Positions 20,199 through 26,774 of a stretch of DNA of 42,489 bases are shown piece by piece (the stretch's first letter is position 1; each line of letters begins with the position of its first letter). The stretch comes from a virus: IMG/VR virus record IMGVR_UViG_3300017726_000016, positions 1 to 42,489 of that record; one strand, given 5' to 3'. Under the pieces are notes generated by a model that was not told where the DNA came from, ran no database searches, and was given only the letters and a program-made list of their open reading frames with translations. The translations under genes were made by a program, and so were the position numbers.

Positions 20199-22489
20199 TG
20201 GAAGGAGGAGCACTATTTAATCCAGGATTTCTTGGCGGCAATTTTCTTTGGTGGGTTGGCCAAATTGCTGACGATTCTACTTGGAGAGAAAACATAAGTG
20301 CCGGAAAGATAAAGAGTAAAAATGATACCCCCGGTTGGGGGTACAGATATAAGGTAAGAATCATTGGTCTGCATGATCAGGGTGAGGCATCAATTAAGTC
20401 TCAGCAATTACCTTGGGCACAGGTAATGTATCCGATCACCGCTGGTGGTGGTCAAGGTGGATCATTCCAAACTCCTGCACTTAAACAGGGTAACTTCGTC
20501 TTTGGGTTCTTCCTTGATGGTCAGGATCAGCAGGTTCCTGTCATTATGGGTGTATTGGGAAACAATGCATCTACAAAATTAAAAACCAAGACTGCCTTAG
20601 CACCAAGTGCACCAACACCAAGTGCATCAACACCAGGATCATCTACTGCAACAAGTTCTGTTGCTACAAGTGCTGCAGCTTCTGTTCAAAGTGCAACACC
20701 AGAACCAAAGAGAAGTGATTTCCCTATGGGAAGATCTGGTGCTAATGCTTTCATTAAGGCAAGAAAAAAGTGGAAGAAAGAGCAGGAAACTAAGACAACT
20801 GCAAATGGACAAAACTTTACTCCACAGAGTCATCATTCAAAAGGAGTAGATAAAGACACTACAAAGAAAGTTGCTGATACTGAGTTAGCATCTGAGGAAC
20901 CCTCATCTGGCACACTACCCACAAAAGAGGCTTCCGATTCTGTTCACCAAGAGACAGCAGAAGATAACAAGAAAGAAAAAATTCTGAAGAGAAAGCACGC
21001 TCTGGCATGTCCTGACCCAGAGCAGAGTTCAGAGATGACTGCTATCCAAACAGTCATTGAAAATATGACTGAAAAAATACAGGATGCACAGAAAGCACTG
21101 CAGCAGTATACAAGTGCTGTTTCTCTACCAATCAAAAATGCGTTCAAAGACATAAATGAAATTCTGAGTGAAGCAGCGGGAGAAATCTCAAAGCACATGA
21201 AGAAAATTTTTGGCAAAGTTCAAAACTTTGTAACAGAACAAATTAATGATATTGCACAACCTCTCTTAAAAATTTCACCACCATCAATTCGTATTCAACT
21301 TTTAGATGATTTGGTAAAGGGTTTTGAAGGATTGGTATGTGCTTTCAATGGTATCGTCGGTGAGTTGTTAGGAACAATCTTGGGAGCACTTCAAAATATT
21401 ATGAACAGAAAGTCTAACTCCTCACGATCAGTTGGACCATCATCAGCACAATCGCCTCAAAATTCTACAGAACCTCAAGTTGGAACTGTATCTGAATTTG
21501 ATCCTGCGTATAGTGTTCCACCACTACCACCTGAGGGATACTACACACCAAATCCTATTTGTTCCACTGAAGAGTTAGTTGGTGAAGTTTTAGGTTCAAC
21601 CTTGGGAACAATCATGGCATCGGTTGAAACTGCGATAGGACCAATGATTACTAGAGTTTCGACAACATCTGCCGCAGGAAAACAAGCAGCAGGGTCTTCA
21701 CCAAGTAAATCTACATCTAACAGTGGTATATCAATCCCTGCTGTCGCTGCTGCACTTGCATCTGGTGGTCTGGTTGCAGGTTTATCAAATGCCTTAGCAC
21801 AACAATTAGATGTTAGTCCCATATTAATTGGCGGTGTAACATCTGCACTACAAACTGGTGATTTAGTTAGTGGATTAACAGCTCTTGGAGGACTTGCAGG
21901 AGTTGATCCTGAGATAGTCGCTACTGCCGCTGATATTCTTCAAGGTGGAGATGTTGTTACTGGTATTACATCACTCTTTGGTCCTGATGTGGCATCTTTT
22001 GGACAGGCATTCTCTGCCATTGAATCTGGTGATCTAAACTCTCTCGTTGGAATTATAGGACCTCTTGCCGGAGCAAACCCTGCAATACTTGGAGCAATTA
22101 CTGGTGGTGGAGCAATCGCTGGTCTTGCTGGAGGACTTGGTGCTTTAGGTGGTATAAACCTAGACATCGCAGCATCACTTGGATTTATTTCATCGATCAC
22201 TCAATTCTTTGATTGTGATCCAAAACCAATGTGTTCTCCAAATGACACATACACCTTACAAGAGGGTGGTAGCGGCAAACCTGGTGTTGAAAAACCAAAT
22301 CCAAATCAAGTCGCTGATAATGCAGCGGCACAAGCAGAAAAACCAACATCAATACCAGAGACCGACGTAATCGGAGATGAATTAGATAAACCTATTACTG
22401 ATGCTGAAAGACAAGCAGTGAGAGAGGGTAGAATTATTGATGAGCAAGGAAATACCATCGGAACGATTACATCGAGAGGAAGCACATAA
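20198..22489 (+). CDS. gp5: Baseplate hub/spike protein, gp5-like OB-fold
   Basis: A 763-residue protein. Residues 45-125 match the gp5 N-terminal OB domain: GWGYRYKVRIIGLHDQGEA, LPWAQVMYPITAGGG, and GNFVFGFFLDGQDQQVPVIMG. After a low-complexity Thr/Ser/Ala linker comes a helical region (about 250-400) and then Gly/Ala-rich repeats (about 500-670, units like GLVAGLSNALAQQLDVSP). The lysozyme domain and triple beta-helix of T4 gp5 are not seen; lytic domains are in the 761-aa protein and a spike-like beta repeat in the 181-aa protein. It would form the core of the puncturing tip under the gp27 ring. Confidence 0.75.
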   Translation: MEGGALFNPGFLGGNFLWWVGQIADDSTWRENISAGKIKSKNDTPGWGYRYKVRIIGLHDQGEASIKSQQLPWAQVMYPITAGGGQGGSFQTPALKQGNFVFGFFLDGQDQQVPVIMGVLGNNASTKLKTKTALAPSAPTPSASTPGSSTATSSVATSAAASVQSATPEPKRSDFPMGRSGANAFIKARKKWKKEQETKTTANGQNFTPQSHHSKGVDKDTTKKVADTELASEEPSSGTLPTKEASDSVHQETAEDNKKEKILKRKHALACPDPEQSSEMTAIQTVIENMTEKIQDAQKALQQYTSAVSLPIKNAFKDINEILSEAAGEISKHMKKIFGKVQNFVTEQINDIAQPLLKISPPSIRIQLLDDLVKGFEGLVCAFNGIVGELLGTILGALQNIMNRKSNSSRSVGPSSAQSPQNSTEPQVGTVSEFDPAYSVPPLPPEGYYTPNPICSTEELVGEVLGSTLGTIMASVETAIGPMITRVSTTSAAGKQAAGSSPSKSTSNSGISIPAVAAALASGGLVAGLSNALAQQLDVSPILIGGVTSALQTGDLVSGLTALGGLAGVDPEIVATAADILQGGDVVTGITSLFGPDVASFGQAFSAIESGDLNSLVGIIGPLAGANPAILGAITGGGAIAGLAGGLGALGGINLDIAASLGFISSITQFFDCDPKPMCSPNDTYTLQEGGSGKPGVEKPNPNQVADNAAAQAEKPTSIPETDVIGDELDKPITDAERQAVREGRIIDEQGNTIGTITSRGST

Positions 22490-23712
22490 TGCCAATACAA
22501 CCACCATCAAAAGATAATATTAAAGTTGGATATATCAGTCAAACTGGAGGATATGTCAAAGGACTTACTATCGAGGAGGCAAATAGTTATGAAAAACTGG
22601 CTCCAAAAACAACATTCATATTCATTGATGGTGATAATGAAGTACGATATCTTTCAATTGCTGAAGTAAATGATCTTACAATTAATAATTTGAAGAGGAG
22701 TGATCCTTGTGATGTCTCTCCAAAACGATGTGGACCACCAACACTTAATTTTTACGGTGGTGAAGGAATAGGAGCAAAAGCAAATCCAATCGTTGATGTG
22801 CAGGGTAATCTCATTGCTGCTGATCTTATTGATAGAGGGTATGGATATAAAACACCACCCAAAGTTCAGGTGATTGATCCATGCAACAACGGCAATGGAG
22901 CAGTATTAGAAACTGAATTAGTATACAAAAATGGAAAGAACACTGGTAGGGTGCTTCGAGTGATAGTGCGTGACAGTGGAACAGGATACCTTCCTCCCGG
23001 ACAGACAGTTCCTCAGTATCCAGCACTGATAAAACTATCGGATGTCATTGTTAAAAATCCGGGTATCAATTATAATTGTGGAGTAGATCAATTGGTGGTC
23101 GTTCCTAATAATGGAACTTCATTATCATACAATTGCGATCCATTTGGTAAGATTAAATCTGTAAAAGTTAATGATGGAGGTAATTTTACAAGTCTTCCAA
23201 CAATTTTTATGGACAGTGAAACTGGGGTGAATGCAGATTTTATTCCTGTATTTGATGTTGTTAGAGACCCACTGGTTGCAGAGGAGGTTGATCCAGGACA
23301 AGTTGTTCAGGTATTTGACCTGGTTGGTTTGCAAATCAATGGGTATGTTGGAGGAGACCCTTACTATGGAAATATATTCTTTGAGAATGGAGTCAAGTAT
23401 GCAGGAATGAGAAACACTGGTGTAAGAGTTTACAGCACTAGAGCAGAAAGCATTGGAGCAGAAGTAACGATAACCCCAGGCACAGATGTAGTTGCTACGT
23501 TTGTCCCTCAAACTACAACTGATATTGCATCAACTCCCACGGTTGATACCACAGCAGCACCTGCTTCTACACCAACGCCAGCGCCGACTCCTGCTGCTCC
23601 ACCTCCTCCAGCACGTTCAACACCTGCTGCGCCACCTCCACCCCCTCCAGCAGCACCTCCACCGCCACCACCGGCAGCACCTCCACCACCTCCATCATAT
23701 GGTGGTTACTAA
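22489..23712 (+). CDS. Virion structural protein with polyproline tail
   Basis: A 407-residue protein starting in a TAATG overlap. The body is beta-rich with repeats of the type DRGYGYKTPPKVQVIDP and DSGTGYLPPGQT, where GYG/GTGY precede Pro-rich turns. The last 50 residues are almost only Pro and Ala (three blocks of AAPPPPPP) ending SYGGY. It is probably a baseplate or fibre component specific to cyanophages. A late promoter box for the next gene follows its stop. I recognise no T4 homologue. Confidence 0.7.
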   Translation: MPIQPPSKDNIKVGYISQTGGYVKGLTIEEANSYEKLAPKTTFIFIDGDNEVRYLSIAEVNDLTINNLKRSDPCDVSPKRCGPPTLNFYGGEGIGAKANPIVDVQGNLIAADLIDRGYGYKTPPKVQVIDPCNNGNGAVLETELVYKNGKNTGRVLRVIVRDSGTGYLPPGQTVPQYPALIKLSDVIVKNPGINYNCGVDQLVVVPNNGTSLSYNCDPFGKIKSVKVNDGGNFTSLPTIFMDSETGVNADFIPVFDVVRDPLVAEEVDPGQVVQVFDLVGLQINGYVGGDPYYGNIFFENGVKYAGMRNTGVRVYSTRAESIGAEVTITPGTDVVATFVPQTTTDIASTPTVDTTAAPASTPTPAPTPAAPPPPARSTPAAPPPPPPAAPPPPPPAAPPPPPSYGGY

Positions 23713-23718
23713 TAAATA
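23712..23718 (+). promoter_or_regulatory. T4-type late promoter box (ATAAATA)
   Basis: CTAATAAATATT directly follows the stop of the 407-aa gene, 21 nt before the next start. Likely late promoter. Confidence 0.5.
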
Positions 23719-23738
23719 TTAGGACAATCCTTTAAGTC

Positions 23739-24284
23739 ATGGCAGAAAAGAGAAATTTTTGGACACAAGTTATTGGTGCGATGAATGGTGCTATCTCCTT
23801 TGGAGGTATCAGCAAGGATAAATCTGTCACGTCTAGTGTTGAACTCAAGGGACTTGATGGCAGACACTTCTTTGATATGACAGAGGATGGTGTCCGTGAG
23901 GGTTGGACCACCATGAACGCTCCTGGAGCAACTCAAATAAACTCAGGTGAGGATCTAAGTAAAGGTCAAAACGCTGTCTTTATAAATGCAGAAAATGGTG
24001 ATATAATATTAAGAGCTAGAGATGGAAAAGTTCGCATCGAAGGCACCGATGTAGAGATTGTTGCTACTGGACAAGATCCAGAGGGTGTAGTCTGGGTTGA
24101 GGGAAATCAATCAATTAAACTTGACTCAAAAAATATCACCCTTGATGCAAAGCAGTCACTTAAACTTCTTACCACAGGAGTTTTGACTATTAATGGTAAG
24201 TTAGGAACACAACTTATATCCCCTATAATTAATGGTGTATCTTGTGCGACCAATCCAAAGAAAAAACCAGGACAAATAAAGTAG
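23739..24284 (+). CDS. Spike-like beta-helix protein
   Basis: A 181-residue protein. Residues 80-160 show short strands of alternating hydrophobic residues (AVFINAENGDIILRARDGKV; SIKLDSKNITLDAKQSLKLL; VLTINGK), the pattern of the needle part of gp5/VgrG-type spikes. The N-terminal 60 residues may attach it to the hub. It could form or extend the membrane-piercing tip that the gp5-like protein lacks. It ends in a basic KKKPGQIK. Confidence 0.6.
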   Translation: MAEKRNFWTQVIGAMNGAISFGGISKDKSVTSSVELKGLDGRHFFDMTEDGVREGWTTMNAPGATQINSGEDLSKGQNAVFINAENGDIILRARDGKVRIEGTDVEIVATGQDPEGVVWVEGNQSIKLDSKNITLDAKQSLKLLTTGVLTINGKLGTQLISPIINGVSCATNPKKKPGQIK

Positions 24285-24291
24285 GAGTATC

Positions 24292-25086
24292 ATGGCATTT
24301 CAGTTTGATGAAGGACATATCTATGATGGGCAACTATTAGTTTGCCCAGAGAATGTTATACCAACAGCACTGGGTATTGGACCGCAAAAAATCATTGGAT
24401 CCTCTTATATTCAGGGTCCATTGAATGTGGGCAGCACTGGATTCCCATTTCCACCACCTGCCACAGTAATGATTGGTCCTAGAGTAGACGCTGGACCATC
24501 TAGTACCTTAACAGGATCAATTTGTGGATCTACTGCAAGTAATTTGTCATTGTATGTGAAAGGAAACACGGCAATCAAAGCAAACCTTTTTGTTTCATCT
24601 GATATTTTAGCAAGAGGAAACATCACCGCTCAGGGTGAAGTAAAATCACGCTGTGGTGCACATATTCTGTCTGCTAAAAAGAACTTTGATATTCCACACC
24701 CAACCAAAGAGGGATGGAGATTACGTCATACCTGCCCCGAAGGTCCATCAAATGATGTATACTTTAGAGGTAGGATTTCAAACAAAGACAAGATCTATCT
24801 ACCTAAGTATTGGGAAGAACTTGTTGATCCAACCACAATTACAGTTAACTTGACACCTATTGGTGCACATCAAAATGTGATTGTAAAAAGAATTGGTGAG
24901 AATGTTATTCACCTACAAGCAAATGGTGGACTACCTATCAATTGCTTCTTTCATGTATTTGCTACTCGTGCAGATGGTGAGAGACTTATCCCTGAATATG
25001 AGGGAGAATCACCTGCGGATTACCCAGGAAATAATGAGGAGTATTCTATCTCGGGATACCACTATGACACCAAGGAGACTAAGTAA
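24292..25086 (+). CDS. Fibre-type structural protein, paralogue 1
   Basis: A 264-residue protein. The N-terminal half is Gly/Ser/Thr-rich (IGSSYIQGPLNVGST). The C-terminal half (from about residue 125) contains FDIPHPTKEGWRLRHTCPEG, then VYFRGRI, LPKYWEELVDPTTITVNLTP, IGAHQNVIV and the ending YSISGYHYD. The same domain is present in the next gene, so the two are duplicates. I remember such a domain at the C-termini of tail fibre proteins in marine phages; its fold is unknown to me. GGAG at 24284-24287 precedes the start. Confidence 0.7.
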   Translation: MAFQFDEGHIYDGQLLVCPENVIPTALGIGPQKIIGSSYIQGPLNVGSTGFPFPPPATVMIGPRVDAGPSSTLTGSICGSTASNLSLYVKGNTAIKANLFVSSDILARGNITAQGEVKSRCGAHILSAKKNFDIPHPTKEGWRLRHTCPEGPSNDVYFRGRISNKDKIYLPKYWEELVDPTTITVNLTPIGAHQNVIVKRIGENVIHLQANGGLPINCFFHVFATRADGERLIPEYEGESPADYPGNNEEYSISGYHYDTKETK

Positions 25087-25733
25087 TGGCAGAAGAATTT
25101 GTACCACCAAGTACACTTGCAGATACTAAAGATTGTGGTGGATCTACTACGGGCACAAAAAGAACTGATCTGAAATTTATTTCATACTCAACAACAGGTG
25201 ATACTAGTTACCCCGGTGATGCATGTGGTAGATTAGTTCATGGTAATGCACAGATTGATAACCTGCAGGTGAATCAAACTTGTACCGCAACAACTTTTCA
25301 AGGGACAATCAATCAGCAAGCTTGGAAAGGTTTTGACATCAAGCACCCTAACAAAAAAGGTCAGCGTCTTCGTCACATTTGTTTAGAAGGTCCAGAAGCA
25401 GGAATTTATGTTCGTGGACGCTTGGAAGGAGGTGATAATAGAATTATATTACCTGATTATTGGCATGGATTGATTGATCCAAATACAATTACAGTTTCTC
25501 TTACTCAGATTGGATCATCTCAAGATCTGATTGTGGATAAAATTGAATGGGGGAAAACGATTTACATTAAATCTGGAAATGCATCAGCGATTGATTGTTA
25601 TTATACGGTTCATGCTTCTAGGATTGATGGAGAACCATTAATTGTTGAATATCAGGGAGAAACTCCAGCAGAATATCCAGGTGGATCAAGACAGTTCTCT
25701 ATCTCTGGGTATGACTATGATGCAAGAGGTTGA
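25086..25733 (+). CDS. Fibre-type structural protein, paralogue 2
   Basis: A 215-residue protein, start overlapping the previous stop (TAATG). From about residue 85 it repeats the domain of its neighbour: FDIKHPNKKGQRLRHICLEG, IYVRGRL, LPDYWHGLIDPNTITVSLTQ, and ending FSISGYDYD. The N-terminal 80 residues differ and are shorter (KDCGGSTTGTKRTD onward). Both are probably trimeric baseplate or fibre proteins. The stop codon lies inside the -35 of the promoter at 25730. Confidence 0.72.
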   Translation: MAEEFVPPSTLADTKDCGGSTTGTKRTDLKFISYSTTGDTSYPGDACGRLVHGNAQIDNLQVNQTCTATTFQGTINQQAWKGFDIKHPNKKGQRLRHICLEGPEAGIYVRGRLEGGDNRIILPDYWHGLIDPNTITVSLTQIGSSQDLIVDKIEWGKTIYIKSGNASAIDCYYTVHASRIDGEPLIVEYQGETPAEYPGGSRQFSISGYDYDARG

Positions 25734-25758
25734 CACCTGACCCTTCTGGTCCTATAAT
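25730..25758 (+). promoter_or_regulatory. Perfect consensus sigma-70 promoter
   Basis: TTGACA at 25730-25735, 17-nt spacer, TATAAT at 25753-25758: both boxes match the consensus exactly. It starts within the stop of a structural gene and should transcribe the 60-aa gene, the two tRNAs and the 89-aa gene up to the terminator at 26498-26527. Confidence 0.92.
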
Positions 25759-25781
25759 GAGCAGGTAATCAAATAAACCTA

Positions 25782-25964
25782 ATGCAAGACGACTTTCTTT
25801 CCCGCTGCGTTGTTGACCCTGTGGCACGTAAGTTTTATTTGTACTCTGAGAATGGTGATGAGCGTATAGTTGATTGCGAGACTGTAGACCAGTTCATGTC
25901 GGTGCTTGAACTGGTGCGTGATAAATGTGGTGATGATATCCTAGCGTATGCTGACCCTGTGTGA
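25782..25964 (+). CDS. 60-aa acidic protein, function unknown
   Basis: A 60-residue protein (MQDDFLSRCVVDPVARKFYL onward) with two short beta-like strands (KFYLYSENGDERIVDC) and a helix (VDQFMSVLELVRDKC). Three cysteines. It is the first gene after the perfect sigma-70 promoter at 25730, so probably expressed early, unlike its structural neighbours. No ribosome-binding site is obvious. Function unknown. Confidence 0.68.
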   Translation: MQDDFLSRCVVDPVARKFYLYSENGDERIVDCETVDQFMSVLELVRDKCGDDILAYADPV

Positions 25965-26037
25965 GCAAAATTGATCTTTAATTCCAAAAAACGGGGGAAA
26001 AAAATTCCGGCAAAATTTTGACCCCTTTACTTTTTTT
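25965..26037 (+). repeat. Copy B of a dispersed repeat of about 70 bp (terminator-like)
   Basis: Starts right after the stop at 25964 and matches 7652-7723 along nearly its whole length, including the segment that in copy A encodes the last residues of gp33. GGGG (25993-25997) can pair with CCCC (26022-26025), followed by TTTACTTTTTTT. It may be a weak terminator or attenuator ahead of the tRNA genes, and marks a past duplication. Confidence 0.7.
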
Positions 26038-26039
26038 CT

Positions 26040-26112
26040 GCTTCCTTAGCAATCTGGTGAATGCAGCAAACTCATAATTTGCCTAAGGTGAGTTCGATCC
26101 TCACAGGAAGCA
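26040..26112 (+). tRNA. tRNA with CAT anticodon (Met, or Ile2)
   Basis: 73-nt cloverleaf: acceptor GCTTCCT (26040-26046) with AGGAAGC (26105-26111); D arm around 26049-26064; anticodon stem GCAAA/TTTGC (26066-26070, 26078-26082) with loop CTCATAA, anticodon CAT at 26073-26075; T arm GTGAG/CTCAC (26088-26104) with loop TTCGATC; discriminator A26112. No CCA is encoded. Elongator Met is the simplest call; a lysidine-modified Ile2 tRNA would look the same. Confidence 0.88.
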
Positions 26113-26116
26113 CTAA

Positions 26117-26201
26117 GCGAGTATGGCGGAATCGGTAGACGCACCAGACTTAAAATCTGTTGAGAATTAATCTCGTGGGAGTTCAAGTCTCCCTACTCGC
26201 A
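26117..26201 (+). tRNA. tRNA-Leu (TAA anticodon)
   Basis: 85-nt class II tRNA: acceptor GCGAGTA (26117-26123) with TACTCGC (26194-26200), anticodon loop CTTAAAA with TAA, a long variable arm (GAGA...TCTC), T arm GGGAG/CTCCC with loop TTCAAGT, discriminator A26201, no CCA. It reads UUA and UUG codons, useful because the phage is AT-richer than many marine Synechococcus hosts. Four bases separate it from the preceding tRNA. Confidence 0.93.
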
Positions 26202-26208
26202 CTAAATA
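26202..26208 (+). promoter_or_regulatory. T4-type late promoter box (CTAAATA)
   Basis: CTAAATAAA follows directly on the tRNA-Leu 3' end, 18 nt before the start at 26226. It could provide late expression of the 89-aa gene. Confidence 0.5.
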
Positions 26209-26225
26209 AACGAAAAAAGAATAGT

Positions 26226-26495
26226 ATGAAATATCGAATAGAAACAGCATACTGTTGGTATAGTCAAAAAAAGACTATTGTTCTAATGTATTTCATAAAC
26301 GATATTCCTTTTACTTTTGATGAGTTGCCTCATACTGCACTTCACACTACAGAGGTAGTAGAAGCAGCAAATGCAGGTAGAACTTTTGAACCGGAAGATA
26401 TGTATAGATATTCTACATATTTGATTGCTGAAGCTTGTCACCCAATGCTTTTTGAGTTAGAATTAGAAAACCCAGAATTATTACCTGTAGACTGA
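26226..26495 (+). CDS. 89-aa protein, function unknown
   Basis: An 89-residue protein, MKYRIETAYCWYSQKKTIVL onward. It is acidic toward the end (LFELELENPELLPVD). The start is set at 26226 because any earlier in-frame start lies inside tRNA-Leu. It ends two bases before a strong terminator. No family recognised. Confidence 0.65.
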   Translation: MKYRIETAYCWYSQKKTIVLMYFINDIPFTFDELPHTALHTTEVVEAANAGRTFEPEDMYRYSTYLIAEACHPMLFELELENPELLPVD

Positions 26496-26497
26496 TG

Positions 26498-26527
26498 CCA
26501 AATAACAGATCTGTTATTTGGTTTTTT
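26498..26527 (+). terminator. Intrinsic terminator, perfect 12-bp inverted repeat
   Basis: CCAAATAACAGA (26498-26509) is followed immediately by its exact complement (26510-26521) and six T residues (26522-26527). It closes the tRNA-containing unit. Confidence 0.9.
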
Positions 26528-26537
26528 AGGAGATTTT

Positions 26538-26717
26538 ATGAAAATAAATTTATGGTATTCAAAAGGCATGAGTCAGTGGCGTTGGACTCTTGTTGAAGAA
26601 TGGAAAAATGGTGTTACTAAGACAGAACAACACTCCGGTCAGCAACCATTTCTCCGCGATGCGATGGACGATGTTGCAAATACTGTAGAATATATCTTAT
26701 CTGATAAATTTGAATAG
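26538..26717 (+). CDS. 59-aa small protein, function unknown
   Basis: A 59-residue protein with aromatic-rich N-terminus (MKINLWYSKGMSQWRWTLVEEW) and a helical acidic C-terminal half (RDAMDDVANTVEYILSDKFE). AGGAGA at 26528-26533 is a good ribosome-binding site, just after the terminator, so it may be read by partial readthrough or from an unseen promoter. Similar short proteins occur in cyanophages as far as I recall; no function known. Confidence 0.65.
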   Translation: MKINLWYSKGMSQWRWTLVEEWKNGVTKTEQHSGQQPFLRDAMDDVANTVEYILSDKFE

Positions 26718-26735
26718 GTCCTCGTTCTTTTAATG

Positions 26736-26742
26736 CTAAATA
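26736..26742 (+). promoter_or_regulatory. T4-type late promoter box (CTAAATA)
   Basis: GCTAAATAATC lies 33 nt before the 1956-aa gene, the first of the fibre region. Position is ideal for a late promoter. Confidence 0.65.
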
Positions 26743-26774
26743 ATCCATAACAGAACTTATAGTGTTTAGATAAG

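Noticed and set aside
26040-26201. tRNA genes as a phage attachment or integration site
   Set aside because: No integrase, repressor or excisionase is seen; the window is from a lytic T4-like phage, and both tRNAs are complete and flanked by phage genes.
26160-26225. Upstream extension of the 89-aa gene
   Set aside because: The extension would start inside tRNA-Leu; the ATG at 26226 is the sensible start.
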